Shown here in pieces: positions 11,912-20,750 of a stretch of 64,000 nt of DNA; position 1 is the stretch's first letter, and the number at the start of each line of letters is the position of its first letter. A program made the translations under genes and the position numbers. The notes below the pieces were generated by a model. It was not told the origin of the DNA. It saw only the letters and a program-made list of their open reading frames with translations, and made no database searches. Source of the stretch: SIRX01 sp965213905 (GTDB taxonomy: Bacteria; Actinomycetota; Rubrobacteria; Rubrobacterales; Rubrobacteraceae); NCBI GenBank assembly GCA_965213905.1, contig OZ243922.1:2356001-2420000 (forward strand), written 5' to 3'.

Positions 11912-12445
11912 TTGGGTCGAGGTAGAAACGATAACAGGGGCGGCGGAGGCCGCGGACGTGGCGGTCGCCAGCGCGATTCGGAGTTTCAGGATCGGGTGGT
12001 AGAGATCCGGCGCGTCTCGAAGGTCGTCAAGGGCGGGCGGCGCTTTAACTTTAGCGCCCTGGTCGTCGTCGGCGACGGCAAAGGCCGCGTCGGGGTCGGC
12101 CTCGGCAAGGCGAACGGCGTACCCGCCGCCATCGCGAAGGGCCAGGAAAAAGCCCGGCACGCGATGTTTCAGGTGCCGATGCGGAACACCACGATCCCGC
12201 ACGCCGTTTTGGGTAAGTTCGAGAGTTCCGACGTGATGCTCAAACCGGCCTCCGAAGGTACGGGGGTCATCGCGGGCGGCGGCGTCCGGGCGGTGCTGGA
12301 GCTTGCCGGGATTAAGGACGTGCTCACGAAGGCGCTCGGTTCGACCACCTCGGTCAACCTGGTGAAAGCCACGGAGCAAGGGCTCAAACAGCTCCGGTCC
12401 AAGGCCCAGATCGAGCAGATGCGGGGGGTGAAGATCACCTCATGA
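11912..12445 (+). CDS. rpsE: 30S ribosomal protein S5
   Basis: 177 residues from a TTG start at 11912, chosen because GGAGGT lies 6 bases upstream and there is no better start before the conserved core. Residues 2-22 are a Gly/Arg-rich tract (GRGRNDNRGGGGRGRGGRQR). The dsRNA-binding fold follows with KVVKGGRRFNFSALVVVGD and GVGLGKANGVPAAI. S5 contributes to decoding fidelity. The end overlaps rpmD by 4 bases (ATGA). Confidence 0.96.
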   Translation: MGRGRNDNRGGGGRGRGGRQRDSEFQDRVVEIRRVSKVVKGGRRFNFSALVVVGDGKGRVGVGLGKANGVPAAIAKGQEKARHAMFQVPMRNTTIPHAVLGKFESSDVMLKPASEGTGVIAGGGVRAVLELAGIKDVLTKALGSTTSVNLVKATEQGLKQLRSKAQIEQMRGVKITS

Positions 12446-12627
12446 GCCAACTGAAGGTTACGCAGGTAAAGAGCGTTATCGGGTCTCTCGGTAACCACAA
12501 AAAGACGGTGCGGGCGTTGGGCCTCAAGCGTATTCGAGACTCGCGGGTTCACAACGACACGCCCCAGATCCGGGGCATGGTCCAGAACGTGCGCCACCTG
12601 GTTCACGTCGAGGAGGTTGAACAGTAA
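12442..12627 (+). CDS. rpmD: 50S ribosomal protein L30
   Basis: 61 residues. KVTQVKSVIGSLGNHKKTVRALGL is a standard L30 beginning, followed by DTPQIRGMVQNVRHLV. ATG overlaps the rpsE TGA, and its TAA overlaps the rplO ATG, so three genes are tightly coupled. Confidence 0.97.
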   Translation: MSQLKVTQVKSVIGSLGNHKKTVRALGLKRIRDSRVHNDTPQIRGMVQNVRHLVHVEEVEQ

Positions 12628-13088
12628 TGCGTCTGAACGAACTTTCCCCGGCCCCCGGTTCTAAAAAGGGACGCAAGCGCGTCGGGCGCGGCAAGGGTTC
12701 GGGAATCGGCAAGACCAGCGGACGCGGCCACAACGGGGCCAAGTCTCGCTCCGGGGCTTCGGGCTTTGCGGGCTACGAGGGTGGACAGATGCCGTTGCAG
12801 CGGCGGCTGCCGCGTCTCAAGGGTGAAGCCCGCGGGCGTCATACGGTTGCCCGTCCGACGGTGTACGCGCCGATAAACCTGGGACAACTCGAAGAAGTCT
12901 CCGGTGATACCATAGGACCGGAGGAGTTGCGGGAAGCCGGAATGATCCGGAAAAAGGCGGGGCTCGTCAAGATCCTCGGCGGCGGGGAAATCGGTCGTTC
13001 CGCAACCGTTCGTGCCCATGCTTTCAGCCGGACGGCGAAAGAAAAGATAGAAGCCGCCGGCGGGAGCGCCGAGATACTGGAGCGATAA
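12627..13088 (+). CDS. rplO: 50S ribosomal protein L15
   Basis: 153 residues. Glycine-rich N-terminal half with KRVGRGKGSGIGKTSGRGHNGAKSRSG and FEGGQMPLQRRLP-like GYEGGQMPLQRRLPRLKG, the long L15 extension that penetrates 23S rRNA. Three bases separate it from secY, as in most bacteria. Confidence 0.97.
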   Translation: MRLNELSPAPGSKKGRKRVGRGKGSGIGKTSGRGHNGAKSRSGASGFAGYEGGQMPLQRRLPRLKGEARGRHTVARPTVYAPINLGQLEEVSGDTIGPEELREAGMIRKKAGLVKILGGGEIGRSATVRAHAFSRTAKEKIEAAGGSAEILER

Positions 13089-13091
13089 AGA

Positions 13092-14396
13092 ATGTTAGGA
13101 GCCCTCGCAAACGCCTGGCGCGTACCGGATCTTCGCACAAAGCTGCTTTTTACGGCGGCGATTATAGCCCTGTACCGGCTCGGCGCCTTCGTGCCCCTGC
13201 CGGGCGTCAACCCGGAGGCAATACCGCAGGGCGGGGTAAACACCCAGGACGCGGTAACGGGCCTGTTCGGGGTGTTCACCGGCGGCGCGTTCAACAACCT
13301 GTCGGTCTTCGCGCTGGGGATCATGCCGTACATCACGGCGGCCATCGTCATGAACCTGATGACGGTTGCGATGCCGCGCTTGCAGCAACTCGCCCGCGAG
13401 GGAGAGACCGGGCAACAGAAGATCACGCAGTACACCCGGTACTTCACGCTCGTGCTGGCGTTTATCCAGTCCGTGACGATGGCCTTGTTCTTTACCCGTT
13501 CTGACGACTTTGGCGCCGCCGTGGCGGGCGCGACCGCGATAGATGTGTTTCTAATGATCTTGACGCTTACCGCGGGCGTGATGCTCATTATGTGGATGGG
13601 AGAGCAAATCTCCCAGCGAGGTTTGGGTAACGGCATCTCGCTCATTATTACGGCCTCGATCATCTCTCAGGCACCGGGCGCGATATGGGCCCTTCTGACA
13701 GGTAACGTCGGACCTCTCGCTCTAGTGTTTCTGGCGTTGCTGGTTCTGCTTATCGTGGCGGCAATCGTGTTCGTGAACGAGGGGCAACGGCGAATCCCGA
13801 TCACCTACGCCCGGCGCCAGGTCGGTCGCAAGATGAGCCAGGGCGGCTCGACGTACCTGCCGCTCAAGGTCAACATGGCGGGGGTAATCCCGATCATCTT
13901 CGCGTCCTCGCTCCTGATCTTCCCGGTGGTCTTGGGACAGTTGGCCGGCGGAAGCCCGGACTCCTTTTTGAACCAGATCGCCACTTTCTTCGGGCCTCCC
14001 GGCCAGAGTGGGAGCGGGATACCGTACATAATCCTGTACGCCATGCTGGTCATCATGTTCACTTACTTCTACACCGCCGTGCAGTTCAACCCGATAGAGC
14101 ACGCGGAGAACCTGAAAAAGAGCGGCGGTTACGTGCCGGGTTATCGGCCCGGACGCCCGACGGCGGAGTACTTGAACACGGTGCTGACCAGGATCACGCT
14201 CTTCGGCGCGTTTTTCCTCGCGGCGGTTGCGGTGGTGCCGTACCTGATCACACCGCTTTTGGGCTTGCCGGGGACCATTTTTATCGGGGGTACTTCGATA
14301 TTGATCGTGGTCGGTGTATCCCTGGATACGGTGCGGCAGTTGGAGAGCCAGTTGATGATGCGTAACTACGAAGGATTTCTGAGGCAAGGGAGATAG
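13092..14396 (+). CDS. secY: Protein translocase subunit SecY
   Basis: 434 residues, ten predicted membrane segments. It forms the pore of the Sec translocon in the cytoplasmic membrane. Seen: LFTAAIIALYRLGAFVPLPGV at the first segment, LGIMPYITAAIVMNL in the plug/TM2 area, RGLGNGISLII and the cytoplasmic loop YARRQVGRKMSQGGSTYLPLKVN before GVIPIIFASS. Position between rplO and adk is standard. Confidence 0.98.
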   Translation: MLGALANAWRVPDLRTKLLFTAAIIALYRLGAFVPLPGVNPEAIPQGGVNTQDAVTGLFGVFTGGAFNNLSVFALGIMPYITAAIVMNLMTVAMPRLQQLAREGETGQQKITQYTRYFTLVLAFIQSVTMALFFTRSDDFGAAVAGATAIDVFLMILTLTAGVMLIMWMGEQISQRGLGNGISLIITASIISQAPGAIWALLTGNVGPLALVFLALLVLLIVAAIVFVNEGQRRIPITYARRQVGRKMSQGGSTYLPLKVNMAGVIPIIFASSLLIFPVVLGQLAGGSPDSFLNQIATFFGPPGQSGSGIPYIILYAMLVIMFTYFYTAVQFNPIEHAENLKKSGGYVPGYRPGRPTAEYLNTVLTRITLFGAFFLAAVAVVPYLITPLLGLPGTIFIGGTSILIVVGVSLDTVRQLESQLMMRNYEGFLRQGR

Positions 14397-14401
14397 AGGG
14401 G

Positions 14402-15040
14402 ATGAAGGTAGTAATACTCGGCCCCCAGGGGGCGGGAAAGGGAACCCAGGCACAACGTATTTCGGAGGAAACCGGTGCGGAGCACATCGCCACCGGAGAC
14501 TTGGTGCGCGCGGAGATCAAATCCGGCTCGGAGCTCGGGGAGCAGATAAAAGACTACAACGACCGGGGCGAGTTGGTCCCCGACGAGATCATTATCGAGA
14601 TGACGATGCCGTACCTGGAGCAGAACGACTCCTGGCTGCTGGACGGCTTTCCCCGCAACGAGGCCCAGGCCGAGGCCCTCGACGCGGCGCTCGAAGAAAG
14701 GGACATGAAGCTGGATGCTGCGGTCGTGCTCGAAGCGCCGGATGAGGAACTCGTGCAGCGGCTCTCGGGTCGCCGGCAGAGCGAAGCGACCGGCAACATC
14801 TACCACGTCGAGCACGACCCGCCGCCGGAAAACGGGGAAGAAGACCCCGGTCCATTCGTCCAGCGCGACGATGACAAAGAAGAATCTATCCGGCGCCGGC
14901 TCGAAATTTATCACGACCAGACAAAGCCGCTGAAAGACTATTACGCCGAGAAGGACCTCCTCGTAAGCGTGGACGCCGCCCAAGACATAACGAAGGTTAC
15001 GGAAGACATAATGTCGGGCCTGGGTGGAGAGGTTTCGTAG
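14402..15040 (+). CDS. adk: Adenylate kinase
   Basis: 212 residues. Converts ATP plus AMP to two ADP. The P-loop GPQGAGKGT is at residues 7-15; DGFPRNEAQAEAL is the AMP-site motif. The LID (about 121-160) is acidic and lacks the zinc cysteines found in many Gram-positive enzymes. ATG 14402 follows secY by 5 bases. Confidence 0.97.
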   Translation: MKVVILGPQGAGKGTQAQRISEETGAEHIATGDLVRAEIKSGSELGEQIKDYNDRGELVPDEIIIEMTMPYLEQNDSWLLDGFPRNEAQAEALDAALEERDMKLDAAVVLEAPDEELVQRLSGRRQSEATGNIYHVEHDPPPENGEEDPGPFVQRDDDKEESIRRRLEIYHDQTKPLKDYYAEKDLLVSVDAAQDITKVTEDIMSGLGGEVS

Positions 15041-15044
15041 GCGT

Positions 15045-15842
15045 ATGATCGTTCGCAAGAGCCACGGCGAATTGGAGACAATGCGCGAGGGCGGCAGGGT
15101 CACCGCCGCCTGCCTGACGATGCTTACGGAGAACGTCCGCGAGGGCGTCACGACCGGCGAGCTGGACCGGATGGCCGAGGAGTTTATCCGCGAGCGCGGC
15201 GGCACGCCGGAGTTCAAGGGCTATCCGGGCTCGCCCGGCGCGCCGGACTTTCCCGGCTCCATCTGCGCCTCCCCGAACGCCATGATCGTCCACGGTATTC
15301 CCGGTCCCTACCGGCTCGAAAAAGGAGACATACTCTCCATAGACGTCGGTGTCCGGTACGAGGGCTTCGTTACCGACAGCGCGACCACCGTGGCCGTGGG
15401 ACAGGTACAGAATGAGGTCCGGGGGTTGCTCGCGATTACGCAACAATGCTTGGCCGCCGCCACGGACGAGATGCGTCCCGGGAACCGTCTCGGGGACGTG
15501 GGACATGCGATACAGGCTACAGCAGAAAAGCAGGGCTACGGGGTGGTAAGAGACCTGGTATCGCACGGGGTCGGCCGGGACATGCACGAAGACCCCCAGA
15601 TACCCAACTACGGGCAAGCCGGTACCGGGGTTCGCCTAAAGCCGGGCATGGTATTTGCCATAGAGCCCATGATCACGCTGGGCGACTACGATATAAGCAT
15701 CAGCGAGAAGGACCAGTGGTCCATCTACACCGCCGACAACTCCCTCTCCGCCCACTTCGAGCACACCATCGCCGTCACGGAAAACGGACCCTGGGTGCTC
15801 ACCGACAGAACGGAACAGGTGGGAGAAGCGGGCGTAGCATGA
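15045..15842 (+). CDS. map: Methionine aminopeptidase, type I
   Basis: 265 residues from ATG 15045; the frame is open 7 codons further up but that stretch overlaps adk and lacks family similarity. Removes N-terminal methionine from new proteins. The five metal ligands are visible in order: two Asp in DILSIDVG and GFVTDSATT, His in GVGRDMHEDP, Glu in FAIEPM and Glu in TIAVTENG, with the extra active-site His in IVHGIPGP. The adk-map-infA order is common in Gram-positive spc operons. Confidence 0.97.
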   Translation: MIVRKSHGELETMREGGRVTAACLTMLTENVREGVTTGELDRMAEEFIRERGGTPEFKGYPGSPGAPDFPGSICASPNAMIVHGIPGPYRLEKGDILSIDVGVRYEGFVTDSATTVAVGQVQNEVRGLLAITQQCLAAATDEMRPGNRLGDVGHAIQATAEKQGYGVVRDLVSHGVGRDMHEDPQIPNYGQAGTGVRLKPGMVFAIEPMITLGDYDISISEKDQWSIYTADNSLSAHFEHTIAVTENGPWVLTDRTEQVGEAGVA

Positions 15843-15903
15843 TACTATACTCGTTTGGCTTCAGTCATTTTGTAACTTCCAGAAAGAAGACCTGAGGAGG
15901 CCT

Positions 15904-16125
15904 TTGGCTAAAGAAGATGTTATAGAGGTAGAAGGTACTATAACCGAGGCGTTGCCCAACACGCAGTTCAAGGTGGACCTTGAGAACGGGCACGAGGTTT
16001 TGGCGCACATCTCGGGCAAGATGCGGATGCACTACATCCGAATTCTGCCGGGGGATCGCGTCAAAGTAGAACTCAGCCCCTATGACTTGAGCCGGGGTCG
16101 TATTACCTACAGGTTCCGTAACTAA
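15904..16125 (+). CDS. infA: Translation initiation factor IF-1
   Basis: 73 residues from a TTG start; GAGGAGG ends a few bases upstream. S1-like OB fold with AKEDVIEVEGTITEALPN, VLAHISGKMRMHYIRILPGD and DLSRGRITYRF, all IF-1 signatures. IF-1 blocks the A site during initiation. A 61-base gap separates it from map; a TATACT hexamer at 15846-15851 could be an internal promoter, but no good -35 is seen. Confidence 0.97.
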   Translation: MAKEDVIEVEGTITEALPNTQFKVDLENGHEVLAHISGKMRMHYIRILPGDRVKVELSPYDLSRGRITYRFRN

Positions 16126-16165
16126 AACGAACATAAGATGAATCTAGGACGAACAGGAGAGCGTT

Positions 16166-16279
16166 GTGAAAGTGCGAGCGAGTGTGAAACCAATCTGTGA
16201 GCGGTGCAAGGTCATCCGCCGCGGCGGCGTGGTGCGGGTGATCTGCTCGAACCCCCGACACAAGCAGAGGCAGGGATAG
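16166..16279 (+). CDS. rpmJ: 50S ribosomal protein L36
   Basis: 37 residues with a GTG start after CAGGAGAGC. The sequence KVRASVKPICERCKVIRRGG then VVRVICSNPRHKQRQG is a full L36, with the zinc-binding Cys (two in CERC, one in ICSN) and final His. It lies one base before rpsM in the usual infA-rpmJ-rpsM order. Confidence 0.97.
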   Translation: MKVRASVKPICERCKVIRRGGVVRVICSNPRHKQRQG

Positions 16280-16280
16280 T

Positions 16281-16652
16281 ATGGCGCGAATAGCGGGCGT
16301 GGACCTACCACGCGAGAAGCGGGTCGAGATCGGGCTGACTTACATCTTTGGTGTGGGCCATTCGACGGCGAAGAAGATTTGTGACGCCGCCGAGGTAGAC
16401 CGGGACACGAAGGTCCGGGACTTGGCCGAGGGCGAGGTCAACAAGATCCGGACCTACATAGACCAGAACGTGGAGGTCGAGGGCGACCTCCGGCGCGAGA
16501 ACAACCAGAACGTCCGCCGCCTCATGGACATCGGATCTTACCGGGGCATCCGGCACCGCCGGGGTCTCCCGGTGCGCGGCCAGCGGACAAAGACCAACGC
16601 CCGTCAGCGCAAGGGACCGAAGCCGTCCATCGGCGGAAGGAAGAAGGGCTAA
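16281..16652 (+). CDS. rpsM: 30S ribosomal protein S13
   Basis: 123 residues. Starts MARIAGVDLPREKRVEIGLTY; the HhH-like region and the basic C-terminus (SYRGIRHRRGLPVRGQRTKTNARQRKG in two adjoining pieces) are standard. S13 forms inter-subunit bridges and contacts P-site tRNA. rpsK follows by 6 bases. Confidence 0.98.
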   Translation: MARIAGVDLPREKRVEIGLTYIFGVGHSTAKKICDAAEVDRDTKVRDLAEGEVNKIRTYIDQNVEVEGDLRRENNQNVRRLMDIGSYRGIRHRRGLPVRGQRTKTNARQRKGPKPSIGGRKKG

Positions 16653-16658
16653 ATCTAA

Positions 16659-17069
16659 ATGGGACGACAAAGACAGCAGCGGGGCCGGGGCGCGAGCCGC
16701 TCCCGCCGGAGGGTACGTAAGAATATCTCGACCGGCGTGGTCCACATAAAGAGTTCGTTCAACAACACCATCGTCAGCGTCTCCGACCCGGAGGGTAACG
16801 TAATAGCCTGGGAGTCGGCCGGCGCGATGGGCTTCAAGGGCAGCCGCAAGAGCACGCCCTACGCCGCCCAGATGACGGCGGAGAGTTGCGCCAACAAGGC
16901 GATGGAGCAGGGCGTCCGGCGGGTAGATATCGAGGTCAAAGGGCACGGCTCGGGTAGGGACATGGCCGCCCGGACCTTCCAGTCCATGGGCATCGAGGTG
17001 CTCTCCATAAAGGACGTTACGGGCCAGCCGCACAACGGTTGCCGGCCCCCCAAGCGGCGTCGAGGCTAG
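16659..17069 (+). CDS. rpsK: 30S ribosomal protein S11
   Basis: 136 residues. HIKSSFNNTIVSVSDPEGN, GSRKSTPYAAQMTAE and the C-terminal DVTGQPHNGCRPPKRRRG are unmistakable. S11 is on the platform of the 30S near the mRNA exit. A good AGGAGGTAA site leads into rpsD. Confidence 0.98.
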   Translation: MGRQRQQRGRGASRSRRRVRKNISTGVVHIKSSFNNTIVSVSDPEGNVIAWESAGAMGFKGSRKSTPYAAQMTAESCANKAMEQGVRRVDIEVKGHGSGRDMAARTFQSMGIEVLSIKDVTGQPHNGCRPPKRRRG

Positions 17070-17092
17070 AGAGCAGGAGGTAAGAAAGAACA

Positions 17093-17695
17093 GTGGCACG
17101 TTATACAGGACCAAGAGGCCGACGAGACCGACGGGCCGGGGTGATGCTCTCCTCGATGCGGAAGAACCCGCTGGAGAAGAAGCCTTACCCGCCGGGCGAG
17201 CACGGCCGGGGACGGCAGAAGCAGACGGAGTTCGGCATCCGGCTTTTAGAGAAGCAAAAGGCCCGCTGGTACTACGGGGTGTCGGAGAAGCAGTTCCGGC
17301 GCGCCTACGACGAGGCGACCCGGACCCAGGGCGTTACGGGCGAGAACCTGTTGCGCCGCATGGAGCTCCGGGTAGACAACGTGGTGTTTCGGATGGGGTT
17401 CGCCACGAGCCGGCCCCAGGCGCGGCAGCTCGTGGTCCACGGCCACTTTCAGCTCAACGGCAAAAAGCACAACGTCCCGTCGGCGGTCATGCGCCCGGGC
17501 GACGTTCTTACGGTTCGGGAGAAGAGCCGGAACTTAGAGCCCGTAATCAACGCCGTGGAGAACGTCGTGGCCGTTCCGGCGTGGCTGGAGGCCGACCACG
17601 AGAACTTCACGGGGCGGGTGCTCCACTCGCCGAGCCGGGACGAAATAGATACTCCCGTAGAAGAGCAGCTCATAATCGAGTTCTACAGCCGGTAG
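17093..17695 (+). CDS. rpsD: 30S ribosomal protein S4
   Basis: 200 residues, GTG start. The N-terminal ARYTGPRGRRDRR is typical, and the S4 RNA-binding domain shows RRMELRVDNVVFRMGFATSR plus VVHGHFQLNGKKHNVPSA. Cysteines of the zinc-type S4 are absent, so this is the zinc-independent form. S4 initiates 30S assembly and can repress the alpha operon in other bacteria. rpoA follows. Confidence 0.98.
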   Translation: MARYTGPRGRRDRRAGVMLSSMRKNPLEKKPYPPGEHGRGRQKQTEFGIRLLEKQKARWYYGVSEKQFRRAYDEATRTQGVTGENLLRRMELRVDNVVFRMGFATSRPQARQLVVHGHFQLNGKKHNVPSAVMRPGDVLTVREKSRNLEPVINAVENVVAVPAWLEADHENFTGRVLHSPSRDEIDTPVEEQLIIEFYSR

Positions 17696-17729
17696 CAAAA
17701 CCTATTTATCAGCAGGTGGTAATTTGACG

Positions 17730-18674
17730 ATGTTAGACATAGCACCACCCCGTTTTAGGGTGGAAGAAGAAGATGGACAGCGCGCGATCTTCGTGGCCGA
17801 GCCGCTGCCGCGCGGTTTGGGACACACTCTAGGCAACTCGCTCCGGCGGGCGATGCTCAGCGGGCTCACGGGCGCCGCGGCGACCAAGCTTCGCATAGAG
17901 GGCGTCCAGCACGAGTTCTCGACCATCCCCGGCGTCCGGGAAGACGTTGTAGATATTATCCTCAACGTCAAGAGCCTCCGGTTCAAGCTGGAGCGGGACG
18001 AACCGATAGAGTTGGAGATCATAAAAGACGGCGCCGGCGAGGTTACGGCGGCGGACATCGAGCTAAAGGCCGACGTAGAAGTTACGAACCCGGACGCTTA
18101 CATAGCGAGCGTCTCCGAAGACGGGCATCTGGACGTGCGCCTGACGGTCGAGAAGGGCCAGGGCTACGTGCGGGCCGAGCAGAACAAAAGCGACGCCGAC
18201 CCCATCGGGGTTATAGCGGTTGACTCGCTGTTCTCGCCGGTTCAAAGGGTAAACTACTCGGTCAGCGAGGCCCGCGCGGGCGCCAGGACCGACCTGGATT
18301 CACTCACAATGGAAGTTTTCACCGACGGCAGGATCGAGCCCCGCGAAGCCCTCCAGGAGGCATCCGAGCAGCTTATGGACCTCCTCGGCCTCTTTACGGA
18401 CGGCTACGAGGCATCCCGGGCCTCCGAACCCCGCCGGAGCGCGGGACGCCCGGTTATAACCGACGAGCGCCCGGTCGAGGAGCTGGAGCTTACGGTTCGC
18501 TCCTACAACTGCCTAAAGCGCGAGGGCGTGGACACCATCGGCCAGCTCGCCACGATGACCGAGGAAGAGCTAATGAACATCCGCAACCTCGGCATGAAGA
18601 GCGTTGACGAGATCCGGTCAAAGCTCTCCGAGATGGGATACGAGATGGAGAGCGAAGGCTATGAGGCCCGCTGA
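17730..18674 (+). CDS. rpoA: RNA polymerase subunit alpha
   Basis: 314 residues from ATG 17730; a TTG at 17724 is a possible alternative start, but the AGGTGG site spaces better to the ATG. The N-terminal dimerisation domain has PLPRGLGHTLGNSLRRAML, and the C-terminal domain (about 245-310) shows LELTVRSYNCLKREGVDTIG and RNLGMKSVDEI, the DNA/activator-binding HhH fold. Standard location between rpsD and rplQ. Confidence 0.97.
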   Translation: MLDIAPPRFRVEEEDGQRAIFVAEPLPRGLGHTLGNSLRRAMLSGLTGAAATKLRIEGVQHEFSTIPGVREDVVDIILNVKSLRFKLERDEPIELEIIKDGAGEVTAADIELKADVEVTNPDAYIASVSEDGHLDVRLTVEKGQGYVRAEQNKSDADPIGVIAVDSLFSPVQRVNYSVSEARAGARTDLDSLTMEVFTDGRIEPREALQEASEQLMDLLGLFTDGYEASRASEPRRSAGRPVITDERPVEELELTVRSYNCLKREGVDTIGQLATMTEEELMNIRNLGMKSVDEIRSKLSEMGYEMESEGYEAR

Positions 18675-18692
18675 GCACGAGGAGGATAGGAG

Positions 18693-19058
18693 ATGAGGCA
18701 CGCCAAGCGTGGACGCAAACTAGGCCGGGATGCCCAGCACCGGAACCTGATGCTCGGCACGATGGCCGGACAGGTCATACAGCACGGCCGAATAAAGACC
18801 ACGGCCCCGAAGGCCAAAGAACTCCGCGGCGTCGTGGACAAGCTCGTGAACACGGCAAAGAAAGACGACCTGCACTCTCGGCGCCAGGCCGTAAAAGTCT
18901 TGAAAGATAAGACCGTGGTGCGGACGCTCTTCGAGGATGTGGCCCCGGATCTCGACGACCGCAACTCGGGTTACACCCGAATCCTCAAGCTGGGACCGAG
19001 GCTCGGGGATGGCGCGGAGCAGGTCTATCTGGAGCTCGTCAACTACGAAGCGGAGTAA
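18693..19058 (+). CDS. rplQ: 50S ribosomal protein L17
   Basis: 121 residues. Starts MRHAKRGRKLGRDAQHRNLM and contains GRIKTTAPKAKELRGVVDKL and SGYTRILKLGPRLGDGAE, all L17 features. It is the last ribosomal gene here; a 13-bp hairpin lies 24 bases after the stop. Confidence 0.98.
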   Translation: MRHAKRGRKLGRDAQHRNLMLGTMAGQVIQHGRIKTTAPKAKELRGVVDKLVNTAKKDDLHSRRQAVKVLKDKTVVRTLFEDVAPDLDDRNSGYTRILKLGPRLGDGAEQVYLELVNYEAE

Positions 19059-19081
19059 CATCCGGCAAACACGAGACTCCG

Positions 19082-19113
19082 GAGAGGGGGCCTGCCGGAG
19101 CAGGCCCCCTCTC
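19082..19113 (+). terminator. Perfect 13-bp hairpin after rplQ, terminator or attenuator
   Basis: GAGAGGGGGCCTG at 19082-19094 pairs perfectly with CAGGCCCCCTCTC at 19101-19113 around a CCGGAG loop. The strong GC stem fits an intrinsic terminator for the ribosomal operon, but the following bases (GTCTTGTG) are not a T-run, and the predicted ecfA1 start TTG lies 3 bases beyond the stem. It could therefore instead modulate ecfA1 expression. Confidence 0.65.
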
Positions 19114-19116
19114 GTC

Positions 19117-19923
19117 TTGTGCGAAAACCTGTACTACTCGTACCCCGGCTCGGACAGGCCGGTGATCCGGGACGCGAGCTTCGAGGTCCGCGCCGGCGAG
19201 TACGTGGGCGTGGTCGGGCCGAACGGCGGCGGCAAATCCACGCTCGTCCGCCTCTTGAACGGCCTGCTCGAGCCGGCCTCCGGCACGGTCCGCGTCGCCG
19301 GGCACGACCCGGCCGCCGAACCATTCGAGGTTCGCGGGCGGCTGGGCATGATCTTCCAGAACCCCGACAACGGGCTCGTGGCCCCATTCGTCGAAGACGA
19401 CGTGGCTTTCGGCCTGGAGAACCTGGGCGTATACCGGGAAGAGATGCGCGGGCGGGTGGAGGAAGCTATAAGCGCCGTCGGGCTCGCGGGCTACGAACGG
19501 CGCGAGCCTCACACGCTCTCCGGGGGCGAGAAACAACGGGTGGCCCTGGCGGGAATACTGGCGGCGCAGCCGGAGATCCTAGTCCTCGACGAGCCGACCT
19601 CGATGCTCGACGCCGCCGGACGCCGGGACGTACTCGAAAAAGTGGACGGCTTGCGGGGCGAGAAGACCATCCTGCACGTAACCCACCACCTCGACGAACT
19701 TCTCGACGCCGACCGCATACTGGTATTGAACCAGGGTAGGCTGGCGGCGGACGTCGAGCCGGGTGAGCTTATCTCTAATACGGAGCTTCTGGCGGAGAAC
19801 CGGCTCGTCCTGCCACCGGTCTTACGCCTCGCGGCGGACCTGGGGCTCCCGCCGCACCGGACCCCGGAAAAACTCGCGGAGGCGGTGCTACAGAGTACCG
19901 GCAAAGGGGCCGAGGTAGGATGA
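19117..19923 (+). CDS. ecfA1: ECF transporter ATP-binding protein EcfA1
   Basis: 268 residues from TTG 19117. The frame is open upstream into rplQ, but family proteins begin a few residues before the SYPG motif, which fits this TTG; no other in-frame start lies close. Walker A GPNGGGKST at about 34-42, the Q-loop FQNPDNG, signature LSGGEKQRV and Walker B ILVLDEPTS are intact. It pairs with EcfA2 to energise vitamin uptake through EcfT and a separate substrate-binding S component. The ribosome site is poor and lies in or under the preceding hairpin. Confidence 0.9.
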   Translation: MCENLYYSYPGSDRPVIRDASFEVRAGEYVGVVGPNGGGKSTLVRLLNGLLEPASGTVRVAGHDPAAEPFEVRGRLGMIFQNPDNGLVAPFVEDDVAFGLENLGVYREEMRGRVEEAISAVGLAGYERREPHTLSGGEKQRVALAGILAAQPEILVLDEPTSMLDAAGRRDVLEKVDGLRGEKTILHVTHHLDELLDADRILVLNQGRLAADVEPGELISNTELLAENRLVLPPVLRLAADLGLPPHRTPEKLAEAVLQSTGKGAEVG

Positions 19924-20750
19924 AACTGGAGTTAAGAAACCTGTGGCACGTCTACTCGCCGGGCACGGATTTCGAGGTTCCGGCGCTCCGGGGGGCGTCG
20001 CTCACCGTCGGGGAGAAAGAAGTCCTGGGAATAGTAGGTGGTACCGGCTCCGGAAAGAGTACCCTGATACAGCACATGAACGCACTCCTCACCCCGACGA
20101 GTGGCACGGTCTTGGTGGATGGGGTGGACGCCTCCGGGATGAAGAAGAGCGAGTTGCGCCGGCGGGTCGGGCTCGTATTCCAATTCCCCGAGCAAGGCCT
20201 CTTCGCGCCGACGGTGGAGGAAGACGTGGCTTTCGCCCCCCGGCAGCTCGGGATAGAAGAGGACGTTGCCGAACGGGTCCGGGAGACGCTGGAGCTCCTC
20301 GGCATACCCCATCTGACGGGCCGTTCGCCGCACACCCTCTCCGGGGGTGAGAAGCGGCGGGTCGCTGTTGCAGGCGTGCTGGCGATGCGGCCGGAAGTGC
20401 TGGTGATGGACGAGCCCACGGCGGGGCTAGACCCGGCTTCGCGTCTGGAATTGCTGGATTTGGTACGCAAACAGCAGGAATCTGGGGTCTCCGTGGTGCT
20501 GGTATCACACGACCTGGACGAGGTGGCGGAAGTCTCCGGCCGCGTTTGCGTGATGGAAGGTGGAGAGATAAAGACGGTAGGACCCCCGGCGGAAGTTTTC
20601 TACCAGAACCTTGCGGTAGCGCCGGCGACCGTGAGGGTGGCTGCGGCCGTCAAAGCCGGTTGGCCGGCTTTGGGAAGCCCTTTGGGGAGCCCCACAACCT
20701 ACGCTGATACGCTGGAAGCTTTGAGAAACGTGGTGGAGAAAACCTCGTGA
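19920..20750 (+). CDS. ecfA2: ECF transporter ATP-binding protein EcfA2
   Basis: 276 residues, overlapping ecfA1 by 4 bases (ATGA). Walker A GGTGSGKST at 40-48, Q-loop FQFPEQGLF (the FPE form typical of EcfA2), LSGGEKRRV, Walker B VLVMDEPTAGLDP and the switch His in VLVSHDLDEV. Second ATPase of the module. Its end overlaps the ecfT GTG by 4 bases. Confidence 0.96.
   Translation: MKLELRNLWHVYSPGTDFEVPALRGASLTVGEKEVLGIVGGTGSGKSTLIQHMNALLTPTSGTVLVDGVDASGMKKSELRRRVGLVFQFPEQGLFAPTVEEDVAFAPRQLGIEEDVAERVRETLELLGIPHLTGRSPHTLSGGEKRRVAVAGVLAMRPEVLVMDEPTAGLDPASRLELLDLVRKQQESGVSVVLVSHDLDEVAEVSGRVCVMEGGEIKTVGPPAEVFYQNLAVAPATVRVAAAVKAGWPALGSPLGSPTTYADTLEALRNVVEKTS

Noticed and set aside
15846..15851. TATACT hexamer between map and infA as a promoter
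   Set aside because: No matching -35 and no TGn extension; kept only as a remark under infA.
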